This document shows, in pieces, positions 43,843-54,009 of a stretch of DNA of 64,000 nucleotides. The DNA lies in contig CM018690.1 in the NCBI GenBank assembly GCA_009363875.1, forward strand, positions 7,924,788 to 7,988,787, in the 5' to 3' direction. Below the pieces are notes generated by a model. That model saw only the letters and a list, made by a program, of their open reading frames with translations. It was not told the DNA's origin and did no database searches. The position numbers and the translations under genes were made by a program. Source of the DNA: Mikania micrantha. Its lineage: Eukaryota > Streptophyta > Magnoliopsida > Asterales > Asteraceae. Positions within the stretch are counted from its first letter, which is position 1, and each line of letters begins with the position of its first letter.

Positions 43843-44329
43843 TAGTGGTGTAAACGAACCAAGGCAGCTCGTGAAAAACTCAGGATCGGATCGGATCGGT
43901 AAAAAGCTCGAACGAGCCGAGCCTTAACGAGCCCGAGCCCGAGCCCGAGCCCAAGAGTGTGGCTCGTTTAGTTATCGAGCCCGAGCCCGAGCTTTTTGTT
44001 TATATAATTTTTATTTATTATATAATTAATTATTTTTATATATAAAATTATGATAAATATATTTAAATCAAATATTTTATGTTAAATTTAGAAAAAATAA
44101 TTGTAAATATAATTAAATTAGTAATTAAAGTAAATAAATTAAATAAATAAAATTTAAACGAGCCAAGCTGAGCCGAGCTAGAGCCTAAAAATTTTCTAGC
44201 GAGCCAAGCTCGAGCCTAGAAAATAAAGCTCTTAACGAGCCGAGCTCAAGCTCGAGCCCTAATTTATCTAAACGAGCCGAGCTCAAGCCTTAACGAGCTC
44301 GAGATCGGCTCGGCTCGTTTACACCCCTA
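43843..44329. mobile_element. Palindromic GAGCC-rich MITE, 487 bp
   Basis: Terminal inverted repeats TAGTGGTGTAAACGAACC (left) and TAGGGGTGTAAACGAGCC (right, complemented). Both ends are packed with GAGCCGAGC / GAGCCCGAG repeats around an AT-rich non-coding centre (44000-44150). This is a common plant non-autonomous element architecture (hAT-like ends of the type ..GGGGTGTAAACG). No target duplication was convincing. Confidence 0.75.
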
Positions 44330-44691
44330 GATGTTGTAATAAGGAAATTTCAAGTTCAAAGTTGAGTTGAAACATTGTCAACAACAGACCGGTGATTCTA
44401 GAATCCAGCCTATGAGTGGGTTGCAATTATAGTATCAGTATGATACTTGAAAATGAACTCCACTTATGACTACGTATGCATGGAATAAAGAACAAACACG
44501 AATCATCAAAGCAAAGAACCAATCCAAATAATAGAATATAATAAGTTATAAGCTAATTAATATTCAAAACCATAATTAAGTCAACATCATTCTATCATCA
44601 AAATCCTAATAACAAAACGTGTCCCAAAGTCATAATAGATCACTTAAAAGTTTATATCCAGAATTCATCAACCGAAATTTCATTGATTAGC
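44330..44691 (-). other. Region downstream of the GeBP-like gene (3' UTR and flank)
   Basis: Immediately 3' of the gene on the minus strand. AT-rich with no separate coding signal. No clear polyadenylation signal was pinned down. Confidence 0.4.
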
Positions 44692-45426
44692 TTAATTTCT
44701 TGATGTTCTGATGCCCTCTAGTGCAACTAATGCTTCCTCTTTTAGAAAGTCTAATCGTTTCACATAAACCAGAAGCACATGTTCATTCAATTGCTCACTC
44801 TTTTCAACCTCAATCAAATTGTCATGATTTTGAATCTGGTTACCAATGCATTCTGTTTTACTACTCCATATGGATTCCGATAACTCAAAACAGGTCTGTT
44901 CATGAGGTTTTGAGAAAATCAGATTTTTACCATCTTTCTTTCCCCTGGCGTTCTTCAAATACTTGTTCCTCAGCTTCCTAATCTTATCCGTCAACTGCGT
45001 TCTGCTAACATCAATATGTATTGATTTTTTTATAAAGTTGTAAAAGTCACCCGTATCCTTCCTCTCCTCAGATGAAAAATCAACGAATCCTTTCAGAATA
45101 ACTATTTCATCTTCTTCACTCCACAACCTCTGGAAAGGCAGCTTCTTGGACTCATCCTTAGTGATCTTCTTCGCTGTCCGAGCAATTGGGGTTCTATTTG
45201 CCACAGATGACTTTGTGGTCTCTTTGCGTGTGTCGGATCCAGATAACGATTTTTCGGGAGCTTCGACTTGTGTGACTAAAGCTTTCTTCGGCTTTTCTTT
45301 AGTCGCATTCTTTTTCGGTTTCTTGTAATTCTTTTCAACAGTAGGCGGTTTCGTCGAAGATCGCTTGCGAGATGGCTTTTTTTTCACTACTTTGGGAGAA
45401 TCAGAGCCTGCACCGGAAGCTGCCAT
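44692..45426 (-). CDS. GeBP/GPL-family transcription factor-like protein
   Basis: Intronless 244-residue ORF, ATG at 45426, stop TAA at 44694-44692. Residues 1-95 are Lys/Ser/Thr-rich and probably disordered, with nuclear-signal-like clusters (KKKPSRKRSS, KNYKKPKKN). Residues 97-190 carry the DUF573 (GLABROUS1 enhancer-binding protein-like) domain: PFQRLWSEEDEIVILKGFVD, FYNFIKKS, TQLTDKIRKLRNKYLKNA and the ELSESIWS end. The C-terminus (210-240) is Leu-rich (HVLLVYVKRLDFLKEEALVA), as in the zipper-like C-terminus of this family. Known members bind DNA in the nucleus and affect cytokinin and defence responses; the role of this copy is inferred. It is open and uninterrupted amid transposons, so it is likely functional or recently so. 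It could be a lineage-specific duplicate. Confidence 0.88.
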   Translation of the reverse strand: MAASGAGSDSPKVVKKKPSRKRSSTKPPTVEKNYKKPKKNATKEKPKKALVTQVEAPEKSLSGSDTRKETTKSSVANRTPIARTAKKITKDESKKLPFQRLWSEEDEIVILKGFVDFSSEERKDTGDFYNFIKKSIHIDVSRTQLTDKIRKLRNKYLKNARGKKDGKNLIFSKPHEQTCFELSESIWSSKTECIGNQIQNHDNLIEVEKSEQLNEHVLLVYVKRLDFLKEEALVALEGIRTSRN

Positions 45427-45667
45427 TGCTCTGATTATTGACGGAATGAACGTTAAGAATTAGGGTTTGTGAAGCAGAAAAGACGTTCTTACGATAAACA
45501 CTCCTGCCCTTTTGTTAAACGAAAAAGGCAATTATATGGCATTGAATGCATTCCTAATTTCCAATGTATATTTTTAATTTTTGATTTTTTTTTTGGTTGA
45601 TTGACGCTTCAAATCCCATAAATAAAGAAAATTGATGTTAAAGAATATTTACTTTATTCTTCTTTTG
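45427..45667 (-). promoter_or_regulatory. Probable promoter and 5' UTR region of the GeBP-like gene
   Basis: Only 241 bp separate the ATG from the SINE poly(A) tail at 45668. A CCATATAATTGCC TATA-like sequence lies on the minus strand at about 45530-45542, 105-115 bp upstream of the ATG. This is a prediction from position only. Confidence 0.35.
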
Positions 45668-45876
45668 TTTTTTTTTTTGAACGGTAATTTGGATCACTGA
45701 CGGGTCATAGACCCACCCGATCATATCCACACTCCATAGGAGGAAACCCACCATAGGTGAGAGAAAACCCCCTAGCCTAGCATGGAACCCCTATTTTGTC
45801 CATGTCAAGACTTGAACCCGTGACCTCCCCAATATTGAAGCCACATGGTACCTCCCCTCAACCGCTTGAGCTAAGG
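45668..45876 (-). mobile_element. SINE S1 (tRNA-derived), minus strand
   Basis: On the minus strand it starts CCTTAGCTCAAGCGGTTGAG (A-box-like TAGCTCAAGCGG). A B-box GGTTCAAGTC at about 45818-45809 follows, then AGGGGGTTTTCTCTC..GGTTTCCTCC, and it ends in a run of A (plus-strand T run 45668-45678). The pol III boxes and A tail define a tRNA-derived SINE. It shares the GGGGGTTTTCT..GTTTCCTCCT core and GTTCAAAA end with S2, so both are one family. No clear target duplication. Confidence 0.82.
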
Positions 45877-45899
45877 ATCATTGGTCAAATTCATTTTGT

Positions 45900-47084
45900 A
45901 TCACATTTCTTCACAAGCCGAACTAAGTAAGGATATACTCATACTTGACTCGTTTATAAACCGAGCGTCAGCTTGGTTTAGATTTATAAAATCAGCTTGG
46001 TTAACTAAAAGTTTTACCATCTTTCTTTCCATTGTAAAATGATCGATTCATCATATGACTATTTTTATATCAATGACACACCATACAAAAATAAATGTTA
46101 CTTTTATTTTAAACACAAAAAAAAAAAAAAAAAAAAAAAAAGTGGTGATCTCTTAAACAATAATCAAAATTGTCAATTGCGTCAGTGATTGTTTGTAAAA
46201 AAATTAATTAAAATTCGTGATTTTTTAATTACAACATTTGATTACGGACTTGGGTCTCTAAAGTCTAGTGCTAATATGCATATTAAGTTGAAAGAAAATA
46301 ATTTAGTGGATGAATTAGATATGAATTGCAGACTATGGAATGAAAGAAATAAAGATGTGAAATCCCAAAACATTTTAAAAAAAAAAGTTACATGAATTAG
46401 TATATTTAAAAATGGTTAACCTGTCTATGAATTGGTATATTTAATAATATTATCATACATAAAAGTAACTAAGTAGTATGAATCATAGGTATTCTTTAAT
46501 TTGGGAAATATATAAATTTCGCCTTACTATATGTAACTTACCAAACAATTTTGCAAGATTTAAAATTTTCAAATTATATTAATAACAGTAGCATAAAATA
46601 TATAAATGGAAGGATAGACAAGAAATATTTTTTCAATATTCTTATTGTTAATAAGAGGATTTTTTTTATAGAATTATGCTTTATTTTAATAATTGATCAA
46701 AATTATATTATTTTAGTCAATTTTATCCTTTTTTGAGTATAATCTAAACATATTATTAAATTTTAAGTTAATTGTCAAGACGAACCATGTGATTTGCTAA
46801 TATTTTATTATTGATCTATGTTTTTCATAAATTACTTATATGGTTTCACACATTTAAAAATTTGTAACATATACAGTTCATATATCACCAGATTACCCTC
46901 ACATTTTTAACCATAAAATCCTTACATATTAACTATATGTATTACAATTGTTTCAAATTTGGGACTATATAGATAAATGATGAAATGCGCGAAAAGCATA
47001 TTGACCATCATGATAATTTACTCTTAAATTTACCAACTAAAGTGTTAGATAGTTATGTTTTAATTATTTGTCTATGTATGCAAC
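45900..47084. other. AT-rich intergenic DNA with poly(A) run
   Basis: No gene. Contains an A run at about 46119-46140. The frames here are low-complexity. Confidence 0.6.
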
Positions 47085-47340
47085 TTAGGCCTTCTTTGGT
47101 AGCCTCTTAATCCCATTCAGAGGCTACCTCTTAATGATTCATAACATGTGAATGGTTAAAAAGTATCCTTAAGTCTAAATGGTTAAAAGGTTGGTAATGG
47201 TTCATAACCTCTGAATGGTTAAGAGGTAACCCTAAGTCTGAATGGTTAAGAGGTAACCCTAAGTCTGAATGGTTAAGAGGTTATGAACCATTCAGAGGTA
47301 ATATCTTAATGTCATTCAGATGCAAACAAACAACCCCTTA
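47085..47340. mobile_element. Tourist-like MITE (47088-47337) with TTA duplication
   Basis: Left end GGCCTTCTTTGG, right end (complemented) GGGGTTGTTTG, flanked by TTA at 47085-47087 and 47338-47340. PIF/Harbinger (Tourist) elements show TTA duplications and G-rich ends of this type. Inside is a 27-bp unit (TAAGTCTGAATGGTTAAGAG + GTAACCC), two to three copies at 47205-47285, plus inverted CCATTCAGAGG pieces. Confidence 0.8.
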
Positions 47341-48359
47341 GTAGGTTAGAGAATCAATATATTATAAGAGTTAGAAAAAAAATAAAAAAAATTGTAATTA
47401 ATAATTTTAATTTAAACATTATAAATTGATTGAAAAATTTTAATTGACGATAAATAAATTTTAAAAATTGAAAATATATTCCTTATTATTAAAATTTAAT
47501 TAATTATATAAATTTATCTTGAATTTTAAAAATATTTTTTTGATATTAATAATTAATAAAAGAAAAAGTAGTTAAAATAAGGGTAAGAAGAAACTATAGT
47601 TTGATACATGTGCAGAGAGATGTAAGAAAAACATGTTAATTTAAACCAAAAAATGGCTTGTGCCCCTTTTAGCTAGTTATTTATCGATCAGTATAAAAGA
47701 TTGCATATAAGAAATTTAATTAAATATAGTAATTGATAAAATTTGTTAATTGTCATTGTTAATTAATCAATGAATGATAATAAACCAAATAAGGCTTCAT
47801 ATTTAAGGTGAGAATAAAAACTAGACTAAAGTTTTATTGTATGACACATGACAAATAAAAACATTCATTTATTATTTTAGATTGAAGAGATGAGAAATGC
47901 TGATAAGAAAATAAATATTTAAAATGTTATTTAATAAAGGAATTAATTATTCAAGAACTTCAAATTTTTTTTGTGAAAACGTGAAAAAAAGAACTTAGAA
48001 CTTATTTGAATAATGATCTAAACAAAACAAGCAATTTAAGAGTTGTGTGTGACAACGTGATTTGAATATCTAAGCATAAATAAAAAAAACACGTCGCAAC
48101 AACGGTTGTTAGTATGTCTTAAAACTCTAAAACGCACTCTATCGTGTAACCAAATGTTTTTTCGTCATAAAACCTAAAAACATATTATGTTAAATAAAAA
48201 ATGTTGTAAAGTTCAAGTGATTATCTTATAATAAGCATGAAATATTCGTCTTTTTGCTACTCAATCTTAAAACAAAAACAAAAGTAAAACCCCAAATACA
48301 AATGCAAAATAAAACAAAACAAATACAAAATTCACTGCAAGAAAAAGAAAAAAAAAGAA
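47341..48359. other. AT-rich intergenic DNA
   Basis: Nothing recognised: long A/T tracts and stop-rich frames. Confidence 0.6.
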
Positions 48360-48780
48360 TTTTATAAGGAATGTATAAGATGGAAACCCCTTTAGTTGAA
48401 AAAACCTTAAAAAAACCCTATGTAAAAAAATTAATTTTTTTTTATAATTTTGTAACATTATTAGGGTCATTTTTATAAAAAAAATATGAAAATAAAGTCG
48501 ACTAGAATTTAAAAAAAAATAATAATAAAACAACAATGTAACACTGACGTAATTCCTTCTTCTAGGCCTGTTCAGTGATGTTACGTCTGTCTTACATCAG
48601 TTTTTTATTATTATTTTTTTAAATCTAGTCGGCGCTTTTTCTATTTTTTTATAAAAATAACCCTAATGATGTTACCAACTAGTAAAAAAATGAAGAAAAA
48701 AAATTTTTCATGCTATTTTTCATTGTTTTCAAGGTTTTCTCAACTAAACGAGGTTTCAAAATAACTCTCCCCTATATATT
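48360..48780. mobile_element. Foldback MITE, about 400 bp
   Basis: The left arm (about 48380-48545) and right arm (about 48580-48770) are inverted copies. AGTTGAAAAAACCTT pairs with the complement of AAGGTTTTCTCAACT, and TTAGGGTCATTTTTATAAAA and GTCGACTAGA..TTTAAAA have partners in the other arm. The centre is the short CTTCTTCTAGGCCTG. It could fold into a long RNA hairpin if transcribed. No coding capacity. Confidence 0.75.
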
Positions 48781-50559
48781 TATATAAAGAAGAGTTCATA
48801 AGGAAACTCTTTATTTTGGATAAACGCATACTAACCAATAAGTTTTTTTTTTAAAAACTCATATTTTTTTATTATAAGGTTAAGAATATTGTAACGGAAA
48901 AAAATTTAACAAATATATGTAGATCACGAAATTATGTACAAGTAACTCCAAAAAATTAGTTTGTAACTTATAAAATTTCGTTTGTAACTCATAAAGTTGC
49001 ATAATTGTAACTAGTATGTCTAAAATACAAGTTACATATATGTAATCAAATAAACTATATATGTATGTATGTATGTATTTATTTTTTTCTTTTTTACATT
49101 TATTTTCTTATAATCAAAAGAAATTAAAAAGATAGAATAATTTTTTTTAACCAATAATGATTGTGATTGGTTTTCTTTAAAATGATGGTTTTTTAGGCTC
49201 CATTTTCTATATATGTGTAGATATAAATATGTTTCTTTTAGTTCTTTACAAATTGTTGGTTTTTAGTATAATGGATCTCTGTGTGTGTGTATACATATAT
49301 AATCCTAGATATGAATTCATCTTGACAGGATTATTTGAGTTAATGCATATATAGGGAAATGATGTTTGTGCAAATTTATCACCGTTAGAGATTTAAAACA
49401 AATATAAGTTTGCATTACACTGCAAAAATTTATTTGCTATTACGACTACTTACATTGACGTAAGATCGTAAAGGGTAATAAATTTGCATAAATACATAAA
49501 AAACATAGTATTGTGCATGCATAATAAAGATAATAAAAACAAAAAATATGAGTTTATTTTGTCAGAGTTAATCAGGTTGACAAAATTAATGTAATTTATC
49601 ATGATCATATATATAATTGTTTAGATTACTCTATTATCTGGTGGTCAAGAAACTAGGAGACACATGAGCATCAACTAATTTACGTGAACATGAGTGTACT
49701 ATACTTTATAGGTGAAGCTTACTATTTATTAGCTTATTTTTTTTATATAGTTAAACTAGTTTGTTTTCGCGCGCGTTGTGGCTAAAAGTTTGTCACAATT
49801 TCAAATTTCAAAACGCAAACATGATCTTTTATATCAAAATATATATATATATAAAAACGTCACAACAATTGTCACACTGTTTTAGCTTATCAAGGTAGGA
49901 ATATGCAAAAAAAATTGTCATTTGTGTATCAAATTGCATAAATTAAAACATGATCCAACGGTTGTTATTTTTTACTTTGGAATAAAATCCTAAATTGTAA
50001 TCGTTGTATACGTGCTTTTCACACCAAAAAAGGGTATTAGTTGTAAAATATAGCTTTAAAAACACAAACGTAGGAACAACAAATAAAATTAAAAAAAAAT
50101 AATAGTTGTTTATTTAAATAATATTATTGTTCATTTTTAAATATTCAATAATAGTAAAAAATTAGAAACGACCTAAAGTGCCTCGTATACAATGTCACCC
50201 AATTTAAAAAAAACATTGAGTCATACTGCTTTGACGGTATGACTACTCCGCCACGATAGTGGTAATAATATTACGAATATGACAAAAAAAACCGGTCACA
50301 ATAGCTTTTAACCCATCCGAAAATAACAAACCTGACCATCGAAAAAGCATGCAATACTCTCAAACAATAAGGACTCAAACATATGTACACGTTAAAATTA
50401 TAGAACGAAAATAATAAAAAAGGCTTTTATATTCGCAAAATCTAGATTAAAGATATACGAACATAATGTTAACAAACGAAACAATCGTTTAATAATAATG
50501 ATTTAGTTATTAATAACTACATTTATTATTTAACTATATATTATATAATTACAATTATT
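48781..50559. other. AT-rich intergenic DNA
   Basis: No gene or RNA recognised. Short GCGCGCG island at 49768-49776, (TG)n at 49279-49290 and (TA)n near 49840. Confidence 0.6.
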
Positions 50560-50800
50560 AAGAAACTGATAAAGTAACTAAGGGCTTCTAGCCTAATGGT
50601 TACCTATTTGGCTTCCCTGTGGGAGGTCACGTGTTCAAATCTCTCCCAAGGCGAAATAGGGGTCCTTGAGAGGTCAGGGGGTTTTCTGGTGCGGTTTCCT
50701 CCTGGGGTGGTGGTGGGGTCTCAACGAAGGTCATGGTAACTAAACCTTGGTGACGTGGCCTGGAAATCAGTGGTTCACACGTTGAGAACAAATGCCGTTC

Positions 50801-50831
<31 letters not shown>

Positions 50832-50845
50832 AACTGATAAAGTAA
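50560..50845 (+). mobile_element. SINE S2 (50578-50827) with 18-bp target duplication
   Basis: Flanked by the perfect duplication AAGAAACTGATAAAGTAA at 50560-50577 and 50828-50845. The body starts CTAAGGGCTTCTAGCC, with an A box TAGCCTAATGGTTA (50589-50602) and a B box GTTCAAATC (50633-50641). It has the family core GGGGGTTTTCTGG..GTTTCCTCCT and a poly(A) tail from 50801. The long duplication and A tail show LINE-mediated insertion. The intact duplication suggests recent activity. Confidence 0.94.
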
Positions 50846-50876
50846 ATGAAAAAGAAATCAAAACACAAAACACTGC

Positions 50877-51190
50877 ATTGGCTAAGAATTGCAACACCGA
50901 CGTCACAATCCAAACTCCCAAACTTGAACCCACAAGCCAAAATAAATATATTGGATCTTGAAAAAGAAACTTATTTATATAGTAATTATTATTAATTAGT
51001 TAGTTTTACTTTAGTTATTGATAAAATAAAGGAAAAATTAGAAAACAATAGGCAGCCTTGGGTAAGAATTGAATTGAACCGCCTACGTGACGATCCAAAC
51101 TCCCGGGCAAGCCAAAATAAACATATGTGATTGATTTTGAAAAAGAAACTTATTTATATAATGATTACTATTAATTCATTAGTTTAGCTT
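50877..51190. repeat. Diverged tandem duplication (about 170-bp unit)
   Basis: 50877-51010 and 51050-51190 align: AAGAATTG.., GACG..ACAATCCAAACTCCC / GACGATCCAAACTCCC, AGCCAAAATAAA, TTGAAAAAGAAACTTATTTA. Non-coding; clearly older than S2. Confidence 0.75.
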
Positions 51191-51695
51191 CTAATAAATT
51201 AGTAAAAGGAATTTATTATATTCATCCATATATGTCTCAAGGAGAATACGATGTCCATCTTCTATTCTGTAAAGGGGCAGTGTCTAAATGACACAAGAAA
51301 CATGTGTGATACATGTTTGTCATTCTAAAAATAATAAAAAAAAATAGTAAAGAAATTAATACATTGATCTGTTTCATAACCCACCTTCCCAATGTCATGC
51401 CGACCATTTTTCTATCAAGTCGTTAGCCTACCGTCTGGATGAACATGGAGACGGAGCGGGCCTTTGTAAACTTAGTTAAACATGAATGCACGTGAATCAA
51501 CAAAACATGCAAGCAAGCATATCATCAAATTTTTATTTTTTATATTTTTTTTTGTATTTTAAGTGTGATATTTTAAGGTTTAAATTCACAATTTCAAAGT
51601 CGCCAAGTTAAATTATTTTTATTTTATTTTCATTACTTCCCAAAATATCAATTGTTGCCGGAACTTTTATTCCGTTCATCATTATTAGTTAAATT
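51191..51695. other. AT-rich intergenic DNA
   Basis: Nothing recognised. Confidence 0.5.
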
Positions 51696-51701
51696 TAGTT
51701 T

Positions 51702-52263
51702 AGGAACCCAAATGTATCAAAGGCAAAGGGGGTAAACACATGTTGGTTCTCTAAGCAAGCTTTCTCGTGTTTAGCTACTTTGCCTGACTCCGCCTGTAGC
51801 GCAGCGTGCCCCGCCATAAATCCAGTATCCCTCAATCTAACTAGAGGGGACACTCCTGTAAGGTCCACACATGAGTGTTCCCCCCTTCCCATCCAAACAC
51901 CAATATATCTGCAGGCCGTAGAGTAGACCTCCCCTCGAGTGGATCTGTTAAGAAGTTCACTGGAGCCTCCTTTTTGGCAGAAATGTTCGCCCGTTTAAGA
52001 ACATCACACAGAACATCTCTAACCAAATCATGTCTGTATTTGAAACCCGGTAACTCCTTGCAATGTACCGCATGCTCTCCAAAAGAATCCAAGCACACTT
52101 TGTGACAAACTGGGCATGGCTCATCGGTTGGGAATAGAGGAATCATTAGCCGGTACTTCAGAATTGCCCGATATTCCACAGCCGACATATGTTGCCCTAG
52201 TCCGTCAATAGGGACGACTCGCAAGAAATCCTGAGCATGAGGGGCCCGGAGACATTCCAACAC
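51702..52263 (-). pseudogene. Fragment of a LINE-associated protein, inverted 5' part
   Basis: Minus strand from 52263: VVPIDGLGQHMSAVEYRAIL, LKYRLMIPLFPTDE, a zinc-finger-like CPVCHK..GEHAVHC, GFKYRHDLVRDVL, APVNFLTDPLEGRSTLRPAD and ILVFGWEGG. There is a frameshift near 51875. The next frame has CVDLTGVSPLVRL, KVAKHEKACLENQHVF and AFDTFGF. The RPAD-x(about 15)-VDL pattern after a Cys/His cluster resembles a PD-(D/E)XK endonuclease fold. Proteins like this are common in plants, usually as the C-terminal part of RT-containing repeats. The name is unsettled, and the nuclease reading is inference. Confidence 0.7.
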
Positions 52264-52307
52264 TGCTTTTTGACGAGGAGATAGATTGAAATTTACATTC
52301 CAACACT

Positions 52308-52530
52308 AGAAAGCTTGCTTAGAGAACCAACATGTGTTTACCCCCTTTGCCTTTGATACATTTGGGTTCCTGTCCCCGGAGGCTGTGAATTTTTTGAACT
52401 GGGTTTAGAGGGTTATGCATAGTAACATCATGACTCCTAGGACCCAAAACATAGTTTTTAGTAGAATTGGCTTTGCTATTCAAAAGGGGGTTGCGGCGCA
52501 ACTAGTTGCCCGTTTACCTGCAAGTACATT
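52308..52530 (+). pseudogene. Same protein, C-terminal part in opposite orientation
   Basis: Plus strand: KACLENQHVFTPFAFDTFGF (the overlap with the inverted half), then LSPEAVNFLN, RVMHSNIMTPRTQNIVFSRI and GFAIQKGVAAQLVARLPAS. A stop interrupts before RVMHS. It ends near 52530 and is followed by a short 3' UTR and the A run. Confidence 0.72.
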
Positions 52531-52659
52531 GTAATCCTTCACTTTTGTTAATATCAAGAGTTGAACCAGTTTGTGAAAAAAAAATAGTTTAGTTATTATT
52601 TTTTATATTTATTATTCAAAGATTCAATTTAGAAGAATTTATTTAAATTCACATCAATC

Positions 52660-52928
52660 GGTGTTCCCAAGTAGCACCTCGACCGATGAAGGAAACATCG
52701 GGGCACCACGAAGTGTTGATTGTTCATAGCACATGGTATAAAGTTGTAATTTCTTAAAAGACATTTCATTAAATTCAAATATTCAATACATAGTCAAAAG
52801 ATTCAAATCCTAACTACTATATCAATTCAAGTTCAAAACATTAAACATAAATTATAACTAAAACTAAATCCAAGCTTAATGATCATGCTAATTTGCATTC
52901 TCACATGAAACATGTTTAAAATTAAGTG
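52660..52928 (-). repeat. Degenerate LTR end of the N1/N2/L4 type
   Basis: CACCTCGACCGATGAAGGAA and then ACATCGGGGC, TTGTTCATAG, ATGGTAT, TTGTAATTT.. parallels the L4 edge (CACCCCGACCGACGG.., ATCGGGGCG, CTGTTCATTAG). Strongly diverged; no TGTCACA edge survives. Interrupted at 52929 by the CACTA end. Confidence 0.5.
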
Positions 52929-52954
52929 CACTACTAGGAAACACGCAAATTTCT

Positions 52955-53380
52955 GACAAAACTTTTGGTCGGAAATTTATCTGAAATTGACGTTTCCGAC
53001 GAAATTCCGACAAAAAATTTTAGTCGGACATAACCTGGTTGGAAAAATTTTTCCGACAAACTTCCGTGAGCTTTTGGAGACAACTTTCCGACGACAATAT
53101 TTTCGACTAACTTCTGACTAATTTCTGGAAAAAAAATATTAGATTATAATATTTCCGACAGCTTTCCGATCAAATATTTCCAACAGATTTCCGACCAAAA
53201 GTAATTTCCGACAAACTTCCGACACTGCGTTTTGTATTATATTCCTACCGGAAATATTAGATTATAATATTTCCGACTGATTTCCGATCAAATATTTCCA
53301 ACAGATTTCCGACCAAAAGTAATTTCCGACTAACTTCCGACACTGCTTTTTGTTTTATATTCCTACCAGTCTCCGACAAA
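52955..53380. repeat. CACTA subterminal repeat array (TTCCGAC motifs)
   Basis: Many direct and inverted copies of TTCCGACNAA / GTCGGAAA. One roughly 115-bp block is duplicated (53140-53255 and 53258-53370). Such arrays bind the element's own TNPA-like protein in En/Spm. Confidence 0.85.
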
Positions 53381-53641
53381 AAAATGTTTCAAAGAAAAAA
53401 AATACCTGTAATAAACCCAGTTTTTTTTCCTGTCTTAAATGTTGAAAAATTCAATACAAATCTAGTTCCTACAAGATAGTGTCATTGTTGAGTTACAAAT
53501 TCTACCACAAAAAAACTACCATCATCAAATTACAAGTTTACTTCAAAAGATAACAATCATCAAATTACAAGTTCATCACAAAACACTACCATCATCAAAC
53601 TACAAGTTCAACAACAAAACATGAATATATAATCCAGACCA

Positions 53642-53813
53642 TCATGTAGGATTGTCGGGATTACCAAACTTTTTCATTAGCTCGGGTACTTGTCGTTGCA
53701 TCTCTTCCCTCACTTGTTGTATGTCTTCCCTCATGTGGTGTTGCACCTCTTCCCTCATTTTTTGTTGCACATCTTCAACTCGATTATGCAATTCTTCTAC
53801 TTGGGATTGCAGT
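53642..53813 (-). CDS. CACTA transposase-related last exon (coiled coil), partial
   Basis: Minus-strand frame of about 57 residues ending at TGA (53644-53642). It reads LQSQVEELHNRVEDVQQKMR, then EEVQHHMREDIQQVREEMQR, then QVPELMKKFGNPDNPT. It is heptad-like, highly charged and coiled-coil in character, typical of the C-terminus of plant Ptta/En/Spm-type transposase or TNPA-like proteins. An acceptor-like CGAG|A lies at 53815-53814 and intron-like AT-rich sequence lies upstream. The upstream exons are beyond T1 (63807 onward) or outside the window. It has no ATG, hence partial. Confidence 0.65.
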
Positions 53814-53965
53814 CTCGAACAGTGTTAAAACATACATAAATGAATAACCAAACAAGATATAACTAATGGCAATCTTCATTGATAAACAAAAAAAATAACG
53901 ATCTACCAATATATAAATTTTCATGAATACAAGTTTCTTTATATGTTTATAAGCTTTTTGTTGGG

Positions 53966-53966
<1 letters not shown>

Positions 53967-54006
<40 letters not shown>
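53967..54006. repeat. (TA)n microsatellite
   Basis: About 20 TA units in the CACTA intron. T1 inserted at its right edge, so the ATAGT duplication is partly microsatellite-derived. Confidence 0.95.

Positions 54007-54008
<2 letters not shown>

Positions 54009-54009
<1 letters not shown>

Larger units (their letters stand above)
51702..52592. mobile_element. LINE-type insertion with inverted 5' half (twin-priming structure)
   Basis: The 5' half (52307 to 51702, minus strand) and the 3' half (52308-52584, plus strand) encode consecutive parts of one protein. They overlap by a perfect 64-bp inverted repeat (51702-51765 / 52308-52371). The plus-strand half ends in GTG followed by a run of A (52576-52584). 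TAGTTTAG before the insertion (51696-51703) recurs after the A run (52585-52592) as a candidate duplication. A 5' inversion with a short overlap and a 3' A tail is the classic product of twin priming by LINE reverse transcriptase. Confidence 0.75.

Noticed and set aside
50755..50961. 68-residue ORF containing poly-Lys
   Set aside because: The Lys run is the SINE S2 poly(A) tail.
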